This document shows, in pieces, positions 8,010 through 15,332 of a stretch of 16,985 nucleotides of DNA. Made by a program: the position numbers and the translations under genes. A model generated the notes under the pieces. It saw only the letters and a program-made list of their open reading frames with translations. It was not told the origin of the DNA and made no database searches. Numbering within the stretch: position 1 is the first letter of the stretch; each line of letters starts with the position of its first letter. Origin of the DNA: an uncultured Ignavibacteriota bacterium (lineage in GTDB: Bacteria; Bacteroidota; Ignavibacteria; UBA10030; UBA8401); NCBI GenBank assembly GCA_903907305.1, contig CAIVNT010000157.1, forward strand, positions 1 to 16,985, written 5' to 3'.

Positions 8010-10148
8010 ATGCTGAATCGAATTCTCTTCATCACACTCTGTGCATCCATGCTGCACGCACAGACGATCCTTTCTCCGAATAAAAAACTTGCTCTTTCTT
8101 TCTCTGTTACTGCGGATAGCGTTCCCCAATATCAGCTCTCGTTTGGAAAAAGATCGGTCATCCTTCCGAGCAGACTCGGAATGGAATTGCGGAATATGCC
8201 TTCCTTCCTTTCGGGGTTTGCGGTCGCCTCCGTAGAAACATCGCTGACCAACGATTCCTGGGATCCCGTCCTCGGAGAAGTAAAGACCATACACAATAAT
8301 TACCGCGAATTAAAAGTAACACTGAAACAACCGGCTGTTCACAATCGCACGATGATACTCACCTTCCGTCTTTTTGATGAAGGTGTCGGATTTCGTTATG
8401 AATTTCCGAAACAGGATGATCTGAATTATTTCACAGTCACCGACGAGCGGACCGAATTTGCGCTGACCGGAGACCACAACGCGTTCTGGATTCCCGGCGA
8501 TTTCGATACAAATGAATACGCATACTTTGAAACAAAACTAAGCGATGTGGATGCAAACAAAGACCGCCGTCCCGGAGAGATCTTTACCGCTTCACTCATC
8601 AGCAGATCCATGGTGCAGACCCCCGTGCAGATGAAATCCTCCGACGGACTCTATATTAACATCTTTGAAGCCGCATTGGTGAATTATCCTGCTATGTGCG
8701 TGGAGATCGATCAGAAAAAATTTGTCATGACCTCCAAGCTCGCTCCCGATCCCGTCGGCAACAAAGCGTACATGCAGGCTCCGGCAAAAACTCCGTGGCG
8801 CACCATTATTGTCAGCGATAAAGCAGCGGATATCCTCTCTTCAAAGATGATATTGAATCTGAATGAACCGTCGAAGATCGCCGATGTCAGCTGGATCAAA
8901 CCGATGAAGTATGTCGGTATCTGGTGGGAAATGCATGTGGGCGTTGCTTCGTGGAATTATGCTGATGTCAATAATGTGAAGATTGGTGAAACGGATTGGA
9001 AGTCCCTGAGGCCGAATGGACGCCACGGCGCAACCACGGCGAGGACAAAGTACTATATCGATTTCGCTGCGAAGTATGGATTCGATGCTGTGCTGGTGGA
9101 AGGATGGAATGTGGGATGGGAAGATTGGTTCGGCAACTGGAAAGAGAATGTTTTCGATTTTGTCACTCCCTATCCCGACTTTGATGTTGCGGAACTGCAC
9201 CGTTACGCAAAGGAAAAAGGAGTGAAATTGATCATGCACCACGAAACGTCTGCTTCCGCTACGAATTACGAGCGTCAACTGGATACGGCGTACAGATTTA
9301 TGAAGGCGAATGGATACGATGCGGTGAAATCCGGTTACGTCGGCAGGATCATTCCGCGCGGCGAAGTACACGACGGTCAATGGATGGTGAATCATTATCT
9401 CCGCGCCGTCACGAAAGCGGCGGAGTACAAGATTATGGTAAACGCACATGAACCGGTCCGTCCCACCGGAGTACAGCGTACGTATCCGAATATGATCGCA
9501 TGGGAAGCGGCACGCGGCAACGAATTTAATGCATGGAGTTCCGGAAATCCTCCGTTCCATGAAACGATCCTCCCGTTCACCCGCTTCATGGGAGGGCCGA
9601 TGGATTATACTCCCGGCATCTTCCAGATAAAAATGAGTTATTACGATCCGAAAAAGACGGAGCAGGTCCACACCACGCTTGCAAAACAGCTCGCTCTTTA
9701 TGTTACAATGTATTCTCCTCTGCAGATGGCGGCGGACCTTCCGGAAAACTATGAAGCAAAACCCGATGCTTTTCAGTTCATAAAAGATGTCGCTGTGGAT
9801 TGGGATGATACGAAGATCCTTGAAGCGGAACCCGGAGATTATGTGACCACTGCTCGGAAAGCAAAGAACAAGGAAGAATGGTACCTCGGCGCCATCACGG
9901 ATGAGAACGCACGGACGGCGACGGCACCGCTCGCATTTCTCAACGCAAAACAAAATTATATTGCCGCCATCTACGGCGATGCTCCGGACGCACACTGGGA
10001 AAAGAATCCTATGGCGTATAAGATCGACCGGTATCTCGTGAACAGTAAAACCATACTGTCGTTGAGACTCGCTCCCGGCGGCGGCGCTGCCGTCAGTATT
10101 AAACCGGCATCCAAGGATGAGGAGCGCGGTTTGAAATTGTACAAATAA
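8010..10148 (+). CDS. Secreted glycoside hydrolase family 97 (SusB-like alpha-glucosidase type)
   Basis: A 712-residue protein from ATG 8010, chosen because it begins a proper signal peptide (MLNRILFITLCASMLHAQ, cleavage near Ala-Gln 17/18); the frame is open further up to 7944. The layout is that of GH97: N-terminal beta-sandwich (to about 290), catalytic (beta/alpha)8 barrel starting near WIKPMKYVGIWWEMH, and a C-terminal beta domain. Key acidic residues are Glu412 (HHETS), Glu481 (NAHEP), Glu499 (AWEAARG) and Glu505 (GNEFN). Their spacing (69, 18, 6) equals that of SusB Glu439, Glu508, Glu526 and Glu532 as I recall them, the catalytic and Ca2+-binding set of the inverting alpha-glucosidase clade. 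A retaining alpha-galactosidase of the same family would use an Asp nucleophile instead. It likely acts in the periplasm on alpha-glucans or oligosaccharides. No SusCD pair or other glycan gene is nearby. I see no terminator between it and the HEAT gene. Confidence 0.93.
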   Translation: MLNRILFITLCASMLHAQTILSPNKKLALSFSVTADSVPQYQLSFGKRSVILPSRLGMELRNMPSFLSGFAVASVETSLTNDSWDPVLGEVKTIHNNYRELKVTLKQPAVHNRTMILTFRLFDEGVGFRYEFPKQDDLNYFTVTDERTEFALTGDHNAFWIPGDFDTNEYAYFETKLSDVDANKDRRPGEIFTASLISRSMVQTPVQMKSSDGLYINIFEAALVNYPAMCVEIDQKKFVMTSKLAPDPVGNKAYMQAPAKTPWRTIIVSDKAADILSSKMILNLNEPSKIADVSWIKPMKYVGIWWEMHVGVASWNYADVNNVKIGETDWKSLRPNGRHGATTARTKYYIDFAAKYGFDAVLVEGWNVGWEDWFGNWKENVFDFVTPYPDFDVAELHRYAKEKGVKLIMHHETSASATNYERQLDTAYRFMKANGYDAVKSGYVGRIIPRGEVHDGQWMVNHYLRAVTKAAEYKIMVNAHEPVRPTGVQRTYPNMIAWEAARGNEFNAWSSGNPPFHETILPFTRFMGGPMDYTPGIFQIKMSYYDPKKTEQVHTTLAKQLALYVTMYSPLQMAADLPENYEAKPDAFQFIKDVAVDWDDTKILEAEPGDYVTTARKAKNKEEWYLGAITDENARTATAPLAFLNAKQNYIAAIYGDAPDAHWEKNPMAYKIDRYLVNSKTILSLRLAPGGGAAVSIKPASKDEERGLKLYK

Positions 10149-10239
10149 GAATCACTGACGCCATCTTTTTCATCTTGCACCTGAACTTCTTTCTGTTAGA
10201 TTGATAAGACACTTTTTTTACATTTAATCAGGAAGACCA

Positions 10240-10722
10240 ATGAAAATCTCAAAAGATGTGGTAGTTTCGATCGAATACACTCTGCGCGACGATAATGGAA
10301 ATGTTTTGGATTCATCCGAAGGGGGAGAACCGCTTGCATACCTGCACGGCAATGGCAACCTTATCCCGGGACTGGAAGCACAGCTCGAAGGAAAAGCAGC
10401 GAATGACACTCTAAAAGTAGTTGTCGCTCCGGCGGACGGATACGGCGAACTCGATGCCGCACAGATCGTTAGTGTTCCAAAAAGCCAGTTTGCTGGTGTA
10501 ACAGATCTTGCTGTAGGAATGCAGTTCACCGCATCCGGTCCCGAAGGACAGCACGTTGTTACCGTCACAAAGATCGAGGACGACACAATCACTGTGGATG
10601 GAAATCATCCGCTTGCGGGACAGACGCTGACTTTTGATGTGAAGATTATCGATGTACGCGAAGCGACAGAGGAAGAATTAAGCCACGGCCACGTTCACGG
10701 CGCGGGCGGACATCATCATTGA
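10240..10722 (+). CDS. slyD: SlyD-like FKBP-type peptidyl-prolyl isomerase
   Basis: A 160-residue protein from ATG 10240 with AGGAAG (10231-10236) upstream. It has the SlyD architecture: a split FKBP domain (about 1-70 and 120-145) with the conserved GNGNLIPGLEAQLEGK segment near 36-52, an inserted chaperone (IF) domain from about 70 to 120 that contains YGELDAAQIVSVPKSQF, and the closing strand QTLTFDVKIIDVREAT. The C-terminal tail HGHVHGAGGHHH holds six histidines, which in SlyD proteins bind Ni2+ or other metals, though the E. coli tail is longer and Cys-rich. Known role of the family: folding of proline-containing substrates and, in some species, metal delivery to hydrogenases; nothing nearby points to hydrogenase here. 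Its stop codon overlaps the start of the next gene. Confidence 0.94.
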   Translation: MKISKDVVVSIEYTLRDDNGNVLDSSEGGEPLAYLHGNGNLIPGLEAQLEGKAANDTLKVVVAPADGYGELDAAQIVSVPKSQFAGVTDLAVGMQFTASGPEGQHVVTVTKIEDDTITVDGNHPLAGQTLTFDVKIIDVREATEEELSHGHVHGAGGHHH

Positions 10723-11336
10723 TCACCGCTGTTAGAAAAGAACATCTATTCCTTTTGGGTGTATTCGCGGCCGGATTGCTCTGGTCCGTCATACATCCGA
10801 AGGAATTGTTCACTTGGTTCCTCGAAGTGATACCGGCGCTTATCGCCGTTGTTGTTGTTGTCATTACCTACCGTCGATTCACCCTCACCACGCTCATCTA
10901 TTCTCTGTTGTGTGTTCATTCTCTTATTCTGATGATCGGCGGTCATTACACCTACGCTGAAATGCCGTTGTTCAGCTGGCTGCGCGATCATTTCGGACTC
11001 GCCAGAAATTATTATGACCGCGTAGGACATTTTGCTCAAGGATTTGTCCCCGCGATGGTCTTTCGCGAACTCCTTCTCCGCAAAACTCAGCTGCAGCGCG
11101 GAAAACTCCTTTTTTCTATTATTGTTGCTTTCTCTCTTTCCATCAGCGCTTTGTATGAATTCTTTGAATGGTGGGTTGCCCTCGCCATCGGTCAAAATGC
11201 CGAGGCTTTTCTTGCAACGCAGGGAGATGTGTGGGATACGCAATGGGATATGTTCCTGGCCTTGTGCGGCGCCGTAACAGCATTGATCCTGATCAGCAAA
11301 CTGCACGATCGGCAGCTCAAACGGTTTTCTCTATAG
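10719..11336 (+). CDS. DUF2238 (YjdF family) integral membrane protein
   Basis: A 205-residue polytopic membrane protein. The best start is TTG 10719, which overlaps the slyD stop by four bases (TTGA); no in-frame ATG comes before the conserved core, and GGGCGGA lies upstream at 10704-10710. The family signature is strong: an N-terminal HPKELFTWFLEVIPALIA, GGHYTYAEMPLFSWL, NYYDRVGHFAQGFVP, a segment with SALYEFFEWWVAL and the stretch TQGDVWDTQWDMFLAL. About six hydrophobic segments are visible. The many conserved acidic, His and aromatic residues in the membrane-proximal loops suggest more than a structural role, but the family's function is unknown to me. The overlap with slyD indicates a bicistronic unit. 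The short interval 11337-11450 that follows shows no clear terminator. Confidence 0.9.
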   Translation: MITAVRKEHLFLLGVFAAGLLWSVIHPKELFTWFLEVIPALIAVVVVVITYRRFTLTTLIYSLLCVHSLILMIGGHYTYAEMPLFSWLRDHFGLARNYYDRVGHFAQGFVPAMVFRELLLRKTQLQRGKLLFSIIVAFSLSISALYEFFEWWVALAIGQNAEAFLATQGDVWDTQWDMFLALCGAVTALILISKLHDRQLKRFSL

Positions 11337-11450
11337 AATCAACATACACTCCTGCAGGCGGAACTCTTTCGTCTTTCTTTTCTACCAATTTGTGAATATC
11401 ATTAAGAATTGAAATCGAGGCTGTACGTTCAATTTATTAAAGGTGTTGAT

Positions 11451-12320
11451 ATGCATGACATTCGAAATGAAATCAAGAACATCAACGAGATCGTTCCGAT
11501 TCCGGCGGCTGTCACACTGATCCTCTCGCAGTCGATCAACAAAGAGATGGCCAATGAAAAGCTCATCCGTCTGATCGATACCGATGCGGTGCTCACCGCC
11601 ATGATCCTGCGTGCAGCAAACTCAGCATTCTACGGACTCCGCTCAGGCGTTGCGACCATCTCCCACGCCGTTATGATGCTCGGTCATGCAGAGATCAGCC
11701 GGCTTGTGCTGATGTACGACTTGAAGCAGCGTGTGTTCACACTCAATAAAGATCAGCGCGATTATCTCAACCGCCTTTGGCTTCACAGTATCTCTGCCGC
11801 AACAACGGCCCGCATCATCGCAAAACAGATCGGCTTTCCGACTGTCGGCGAAGAATTCACGGCAGGACTCCTTCATGATATGGGGAAGATCGTCCTCGCT
11901 CAGCATTTCTCACATTCCCTCACGAAGTCGCTGCAGATGATCGAAGAATTGGGAATGAGTGATGTCGAAGCGGAACTGCAGGTTCTCGCAATTTCTCACG
12001 ATGAGGTCGGCGGGATCCTTGCGGAGAATTGGAATCTTCCTTCGGTCATTGTCGACACAATGCGGTATCATCACAATGTGCTGCTTGCCGGGGACAACAA
12101 GAATGTTGCATCAATCGTGCGTCTGGCGGACCTGCTGAGCGAACGCTGGGGATTGGGAATCGGTGAACGGACAGAAGAAGTTTCGATCACAGATGATCCG
12201 TGCTGGGGTGTTCTTGCGGGAGATAACTCTTCTATCGCCGCTGAACAGTTCGAGGCATTCGAAGAGAATGTCCGGATGGAATTTGAGAACAATCAGGCCT
12301 TCTCCGAACTCTTTTCATAA
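11451..12320 (+). CDS. HDOD domain protein
   Basis: A 289-residue protein from ATG 11451, preferred over the in-frame TTG 11409 because AAAGGTG lies about five bases upstream. The HDOD domain fills residues 10-210: IVPIPAAVTLILSQ, the helix with LTAMILRAANSAFYG (near 50-64), SHAVMMLGHAEISRLVL and LLHDMGKIVLAQHF. Many HDOD domains have lost the metal ligands of true HD phosphohydrolases. Here His112, His142-Asp143, His183, His207/208 and Asp227 are all present, the order expected for an HD metal site. HDOD proteins generally act as signalling or protein-interaction modules, often fused to GGDEF, EAL or receiver domains; this one stands alone with about 60 extra C-terminal residues that are acidic and not recognised. 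It runs towards mlaD with a repeat element between them. Confidence 0.92.
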   Translation: MHDIRNEIKNINEIVPIPAAVTLILSQSINKEMANEKLIRLIDTDAVLTAMILRAANSAFYGLRSGVATISHAVMMLGHAEISRLVLMYDLKQRVFTLNKDQRDYLNRLWLHSISAATTARIIAKQIGFPTVGEEFTAGLLHDMGKIVLAQHFSHSLTKSLQMIEELGMSDVEAELQVLAISHDEVGGILAENWNLPSVIVDTMRYHHNVLLAGDNKNVASIVRLADLLSERWGLGIGERTEEVSITDDPCWGVLAGDNSSIAAEQFEAFEENVRMEFENNQAFSELFS

Positions 12321-12353
12321 ATTGACGCTATGGAAGTAAAAGAGGAGAGTATG

Positions 12354-12405
12354 GTCACCCTGAGCAAGTCCCAACGTACTTCTCGGGACGAGTCGTAGGG
12401 TCAGA
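12354..12405 (+). repeat. Palindromic intergenic repeat, copy 2
   Basis: Outer arms ACCCT (12357-12361) and AGGGT (12397-12401) enclose inner arms GTCCC (12368-12372) and GGGAC (12385-12389), so the RNA could form a long interrupted hairpin on either strand. It begins GTCACCCTGAGC and ends GTCGTAGGGTCAGA, which recalls a widespread type of environmental bacterial repeat (CACCCTGAGC...GTCGAAGGGTG). The block order CCTGAGC-GTCCC-TCGGGACG matches copy 1 at 1009-1037 in opposite orientation. It fills most of the 111-bp convergent gap between the HDOD gene and mlaD and may serve as a weak two-way terminator. Confidence 0.65.
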
Positions 12406-12431
12406 ATTAAACAACTTCCTTCACAAGATTC

Positions 12432-13343
12432 CTAAAACACACTCACATTCACATACCGCTTCGGATTCGCCTTCAGATCTTTCACCAGCTCATTGATGTT
12501 CAGCACCATCGAATCCAGGTGGACATATAAGCGGTCGTCATACATTAGCTTTCCGATTGTTCCGTCCCCTTTTTCAAGACGCTTAAAGACATTCTCGATG
12601 GATGTGCTCGCATCTTTGAATTTACCGGAGGCTTCTTCCATGGTTTTTGCAGTGACGCGAATGCTCTTCACTCCTTCGCTGATATTTCCTTTTTGATCCA
12701 CAGCAATGGTGTCGATCCGTTTTGCAAATCTGCTCATATCCTCCGAGAAGGATGAAAAATTTCCGACCGCATAATCCAAATGACCGCCCTGCTGCTGGAT
12801 CACCCCCTGAAGATCGCGTGCTGCCCGGTTAAGTTCCAGCAGAATATTTTGGATGTTGCGCCGAGTCGGATCATCGAACGTGTTGTTCACCCGCTCAAGT
12901 ATCCCGAGCACGTTTGTGGAGATCGGTGAAAGTGTCGATGTCAGTTCTGTCAGATCCGCTTCGTATGCTCCGGTGAGTGTGTCGCCGTCTTTCAGAATGT
13001 TGGGTGATATACCGGGAACAAGTGCGATCTGTTTTCCCCCCATAATGCTGGCCGATTTAATGAACGCCTTCGAATCCTTCGAGATGTTCACTTTGTTGTC
13101 TATTGTTACTGTCACTGCGATCACGTTTCCGGCAAGACGCATATCCTGCACCTTGCCGATATTCAATCCCGCGATCGTAAGCGGGCTCCCCTCCACTAAT
13201 CCGTTCACGTTCCCGTAGAATAATGTGATGCGGTAATCCTTCGAACGGAAATCCATCCCTTTCAAAAAGATGATCCCGCCGACAAGAATGATCGCTGCAA
13301 GAAACACCGCAATGCCGATCTTGGCTTCATTCGATAAATTCAT
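12432..13343 (-). CDS. mlaD: MCE domain lipid-binding subunit of ABC transporter (MlaD-like)
   Basis: A 303-residue protein. AAAGGAAT sits upstream of ATG (AGGA complement at 13349-13352). One N-terminal membrane helix (about 8-28, KIGIAVFLAAIILVGGIIFL) is followed by an MCE domain (about 36-115) with the usual pattern: YGNVNGLVEGSPLTIAGLNIGKV, a strand pair, and SIMGGKQIALVPG. The C-terminal two thirds are helical, with heptad-like stretches (FSEDMSRFAKRIDTIA, FKDASTSIENVFKRLEKG). MCE proteins form hexameric rings anchored in the inner membrane and carry phospholipids or other lipids across the periplasm. This is the last gene of the operon mlaE-mlaF-mlaD, the common compact arrangement in Bacteroidota-like bacteria. 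The substrate and direction of transport cannot be read from the sequence. Confidence 0.93.
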   Translation of the reverse strand: MNLSNEAKIGIAVFLAAIILVGGIIFLKGMDFRSKDYRITLFYGNVNGLVEGSPLTIAGLNIGKVQDMRLAGNVIAVTVTIDNKVNISKDSKAFIKSASIMGGKQIALVPGISPNILKDGDTLTGAYEADLTELTSTLSPISTNVLGILERVNNTFDDPTRRNIQNILLELNRAARDLQGVIQQQGGHLDYAVGNFSSFSEDMSRFAKRIDTIAVDQKGNISEGVKSIRVTAKTMEEASGKFKDASTSIENVFKRLEKGDGTIGKLMYDDRLYVHLDSMVLNINELVKDLKANPKRYVNVSVF

Positions 13344-13384
13344 ATCATTCCTTTTTTTCTGTGACCTCTGTGGCGAAAAACTTT

Positions 13385-14116
13385 TTACGTCTGTATGTCA
13401 CTCTCAATATATTTTCTCACTTCCGGGTTCGGACTGTTTCTGATATCATCCTTTGTTCCCGTCATAATGAACTGACCGTTCTCAAAGATCGCAAACCGGT
13501 CTCCCACAACGAACGCACTGTGGATATCGTGGGTAACAACCACGGAGGTTACTCCAAGCGTTGTCTTTAGTTCGTTGATCAATAGATTGATCCCGTCCGC
13601 TGTTTCCACATCAAGACCCGTTGTTGGCTCATCATACAACATATATTTCGGCGTCAGTGCGATCGCGCGTGCAAGTCCTACGCGTTTCTTCATCCCGCCG
13701 GAGATGTTGGACGGCATCAGATGGCTCACATTCGTCAGTTTCACTAATTCCAACGCATACTTCACTCGCTCAGAAATATCCGTATCCTTATAATCGCTGT
13801 GACGGCGGAGTGCAAGTTCAATGTTTTGTCCGACGGTCATGGAATCGAATAACGCTGCTCCCTGAAAAAGAAAGCCGAACTTGAAACGGAGACGCTGGAG
13901 TTGCTTGTAGGTGAGCGTGCCGATCTCTTTCCCGTCCACAATAATCGAACCGCTGTCCGGTTTGATCAGGCCAATGATCATCTTCAGCAGCACACTCTTG
14001 CCGCCTCCGCTTCGTCCGATAATCACCAGTGTTTCGTTGTCGCGCACTTCAAGATCCAGTCCTTTGTGGACCTGCTTTTCGCCAAACCGTTTCCATATGT
14101 TTGTTAGAGTGATCAT
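13385..14116 (-). CDS. mlaF: ABC transporter ATPase of MCE lipid transport system (MlaF-like)
   Basis: A 243-residue ATPase with all motifs: Walker A GRSGGGKS (34-41), Q-loop FLFQGAALFDS, signature NISGGMKKRVGLARAI, Walker B YMLYDEPTTGLD and H-loop VVTHDI. The FQGAALFDSMTVGQN stretch and the GGMKKRVGLARA signature are typical of the MlaF/MkL branch that serves MlaE permeases rather than of generic importers. It powers lipid movement by the MlaE dimer at the inner membrane. It starts 27 bp after mlaE and its stop lies 41 bp before mlaD. AAGAAAA precedes the start, a weak ribosome binding site. Complete, with no defects seen. Confidence 0.95.
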   Translation of the reverse strand: MITLTNIWKRFGEKQVHKGLDLEVRDNETLVIIGRSGGGKSVLLKMIIGLIKPDSGSIIVDGKEIGTLTYKQLQRLRFKFGFLFQGAALFDSMTVGQNIELALRRHSDYKDTDISERVKYALELVKLTNVSHLMPSNISGGMKKRVGLARAIALTPKYMLYDEPTTGLDVETADGINLLINELKTTLGVTSVVVTHDIHSAFVVGDRFAIFENGQFIMTGTKDDIRNSPNPEVRKYIESDIQT

Positions 14117-14143
14117 TTTTTCTTATTTATTCTCTGTGGCTGA

Positions 14144-14953
14144 TCATAATAACACCGACGCCAAAATAAAATCCATAACCACTACTGAAAGACAGGTGAG
14201 CACGACCGTATTCATTGTTGCCTTTCCGACTCCTTCGGATCCTCCTTGAACCTGGAATCCCTGGTAACACGAGACGGATGTAATAATGAAACCAAACACT
14301 GTTCCTTTGATTAATCCAAAGATCGCATCCCACGAGTCAAACGAGCTTTTCATTCCACTGACAAATGCTTCTATCGGTATTCCCGCAATGGTGGACGCGC
14401 CGAACATTCCGCCGAGAATCGCCACAAAATCTCCGAACACAACAAGAATGGGAAACATCAAGATTCCCGCGATCACCCTCGGTGTGATTAGAAATGATAT
14501 GGGGTCGAATGCAAGAGCTTCCAGCGCATCGATCTGTTCTGTCACGCGCATCGTGCCGAGTTCGGCGGTGATCGTCGCACCGACTTTTCCGGCCAGGACC
14601 AAGGCTGTTAATAGCGGGGTCAATTCGAGAAGAACAGATTTGGTGACAAGGGCGCCGACGACGGAACGGGGGATCCAATCATATAATTGATATGAGGATT
14701 GCACTGCGGTAACCATGCCTACGAACATCGAAACAAAAAGGACGATGGGGATAGAATTATTGCCGATCATCACCATTTGTTGAAGAATGTTGCCGGAATA
14801 TTCCTTTGCGTTACGAAAGTTATAGATCATCCATCCGATCGTCCCCATATAGCGGCCGAGATGCTCGAAAAATGTCAGGATGATCTTGCCGGGACGCGAA
14901 AACAGTTCGGCGGTTCGTGAAAACATGGTAGATTCTATGGCGGTATCAGTCAT
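14144..14953 (-). CDS. mlaE: MlaE-type permease of MCE lipid ABC transporter
   Basis: A 269-residue membrane protein, normal for the family. An amphipathic N-terminal helix precedes five or so membrane segments. The diagnostic MlaE block is present near residues 112-150: PLLTALVLAGKVGATITAEL, followed by GTMRVTEQIDALEALAFDPI, where the EL-G-M-x-V-x-EQIDAL loop contacts the ATPase. Two MlaE copies and two MlaF copies form the core on which the MlaD hexamer sits. It is the first gene of the operon. No ribosome binding site is obvious before ATG 14953, and the upstream gap to the RHH gene (14954-15135) shows no clear terminator, so readthrough from the SPFH operon is possible. mlaA, mlaB and mlaC are not in the window. 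Confidence 0.94.
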   Translation of the reverse strand: MTDTAIESTMFSRTAELFSRPGKIILTFFEHLGRYMGTIGWMIYNFRNAKEYSGNILQQMVMIGNNSIPIVLFVSMFVGMVTAVQSSYQLYDWIPRSVVGALVTKSVLLELTPLLTALVLAGKVGATITAELGTMRVTEQIDALEALAFDPISFLITPRVIAGILMFPILVVFGDFVAILGGMFGASTIAGIPIEAFVSGMKSSFDSWDAIFGLIKGTVFGFIITSVSCYQGFQVQGGSEGVGKATMNTVVLTCLSVVVMDFILASVLL

Positions 14954-15135
14954 TCATTTGGCGGTAATTTGTGAGTCAATATGAATAATCTGCAGTGGAA
15001 AATCAAGGAAGGCACGGTTATGTGTAGCGTGTGTGTTAAACTGCTGTTGAGGGGGTAAAAGAGGGACTTAGATATAGTAGAACATGTTTTGTTCACGTCT
15101 TGATTCTGCGAGATAACGGGAACTCTTTGGTGGTA

Positions 15136-15318
15136 CTATTTTTCTTCTGTTGGTTGCCGCGGGAATTGATCTTTCATGCGTCCCGCTTTTCGGATATTGT
15201 CTTTCAATAGGAACTCGATCTGCGCATTGGCACTGCGCAGATCGTCCGCCGCCCATTTTTCCAGGGCATTGTACACGTCGATATCCAGCCGAAGCAGGAA
15301 TTTTTTCTTTTCGCTCAT
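15136..15318 (-). CDS. Arc-like ribbon-helix-helix protein
   Basis: A 60-residue protein with the ribbon-helix-helix fold of Arc/MetJ regulators: strand KKFLLRLD (5-12), helix A DVYNALEKWAADD (14-26), turn LRSAN, helix B AQIEFLLKDNIRKAG (31-45). It aligns without gaps to phage P22 Arc, including the RS(V/A)N turn and the KxGR end of helix B, from memory. Arc contacts DNA through Gln9, Asn11 and Arg13 of the strand; the matching residues here are Lys6, Leu8 and Arg10, so one base-contacting position is hydrophobic. It is the last gene of the SPFH operon, 14 bp after the previous stop. It may repress its own promoter, perhaps at the dyad at 16800-16827. It could instead be an antitoxin-like protein, but no toxin is recognisable next to it. 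Confidence 0.85.
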   Translation of the reverse strand: MSEKKKFLLRLDIDVYNALEKWAADDLRSANAQIEFLLKDNIRKAGRMKDQFPRQPTEEK

Positions 15319-15332
15319 AGTTTTTCTTACTG

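Noticed and set aside
8841..9995. 384-codon open frame on the minus strand inside the GH97 gene
   Set aside because: It is the mirror of the GH97 catalytic domain with shadow-like composition and no recognisable motif.
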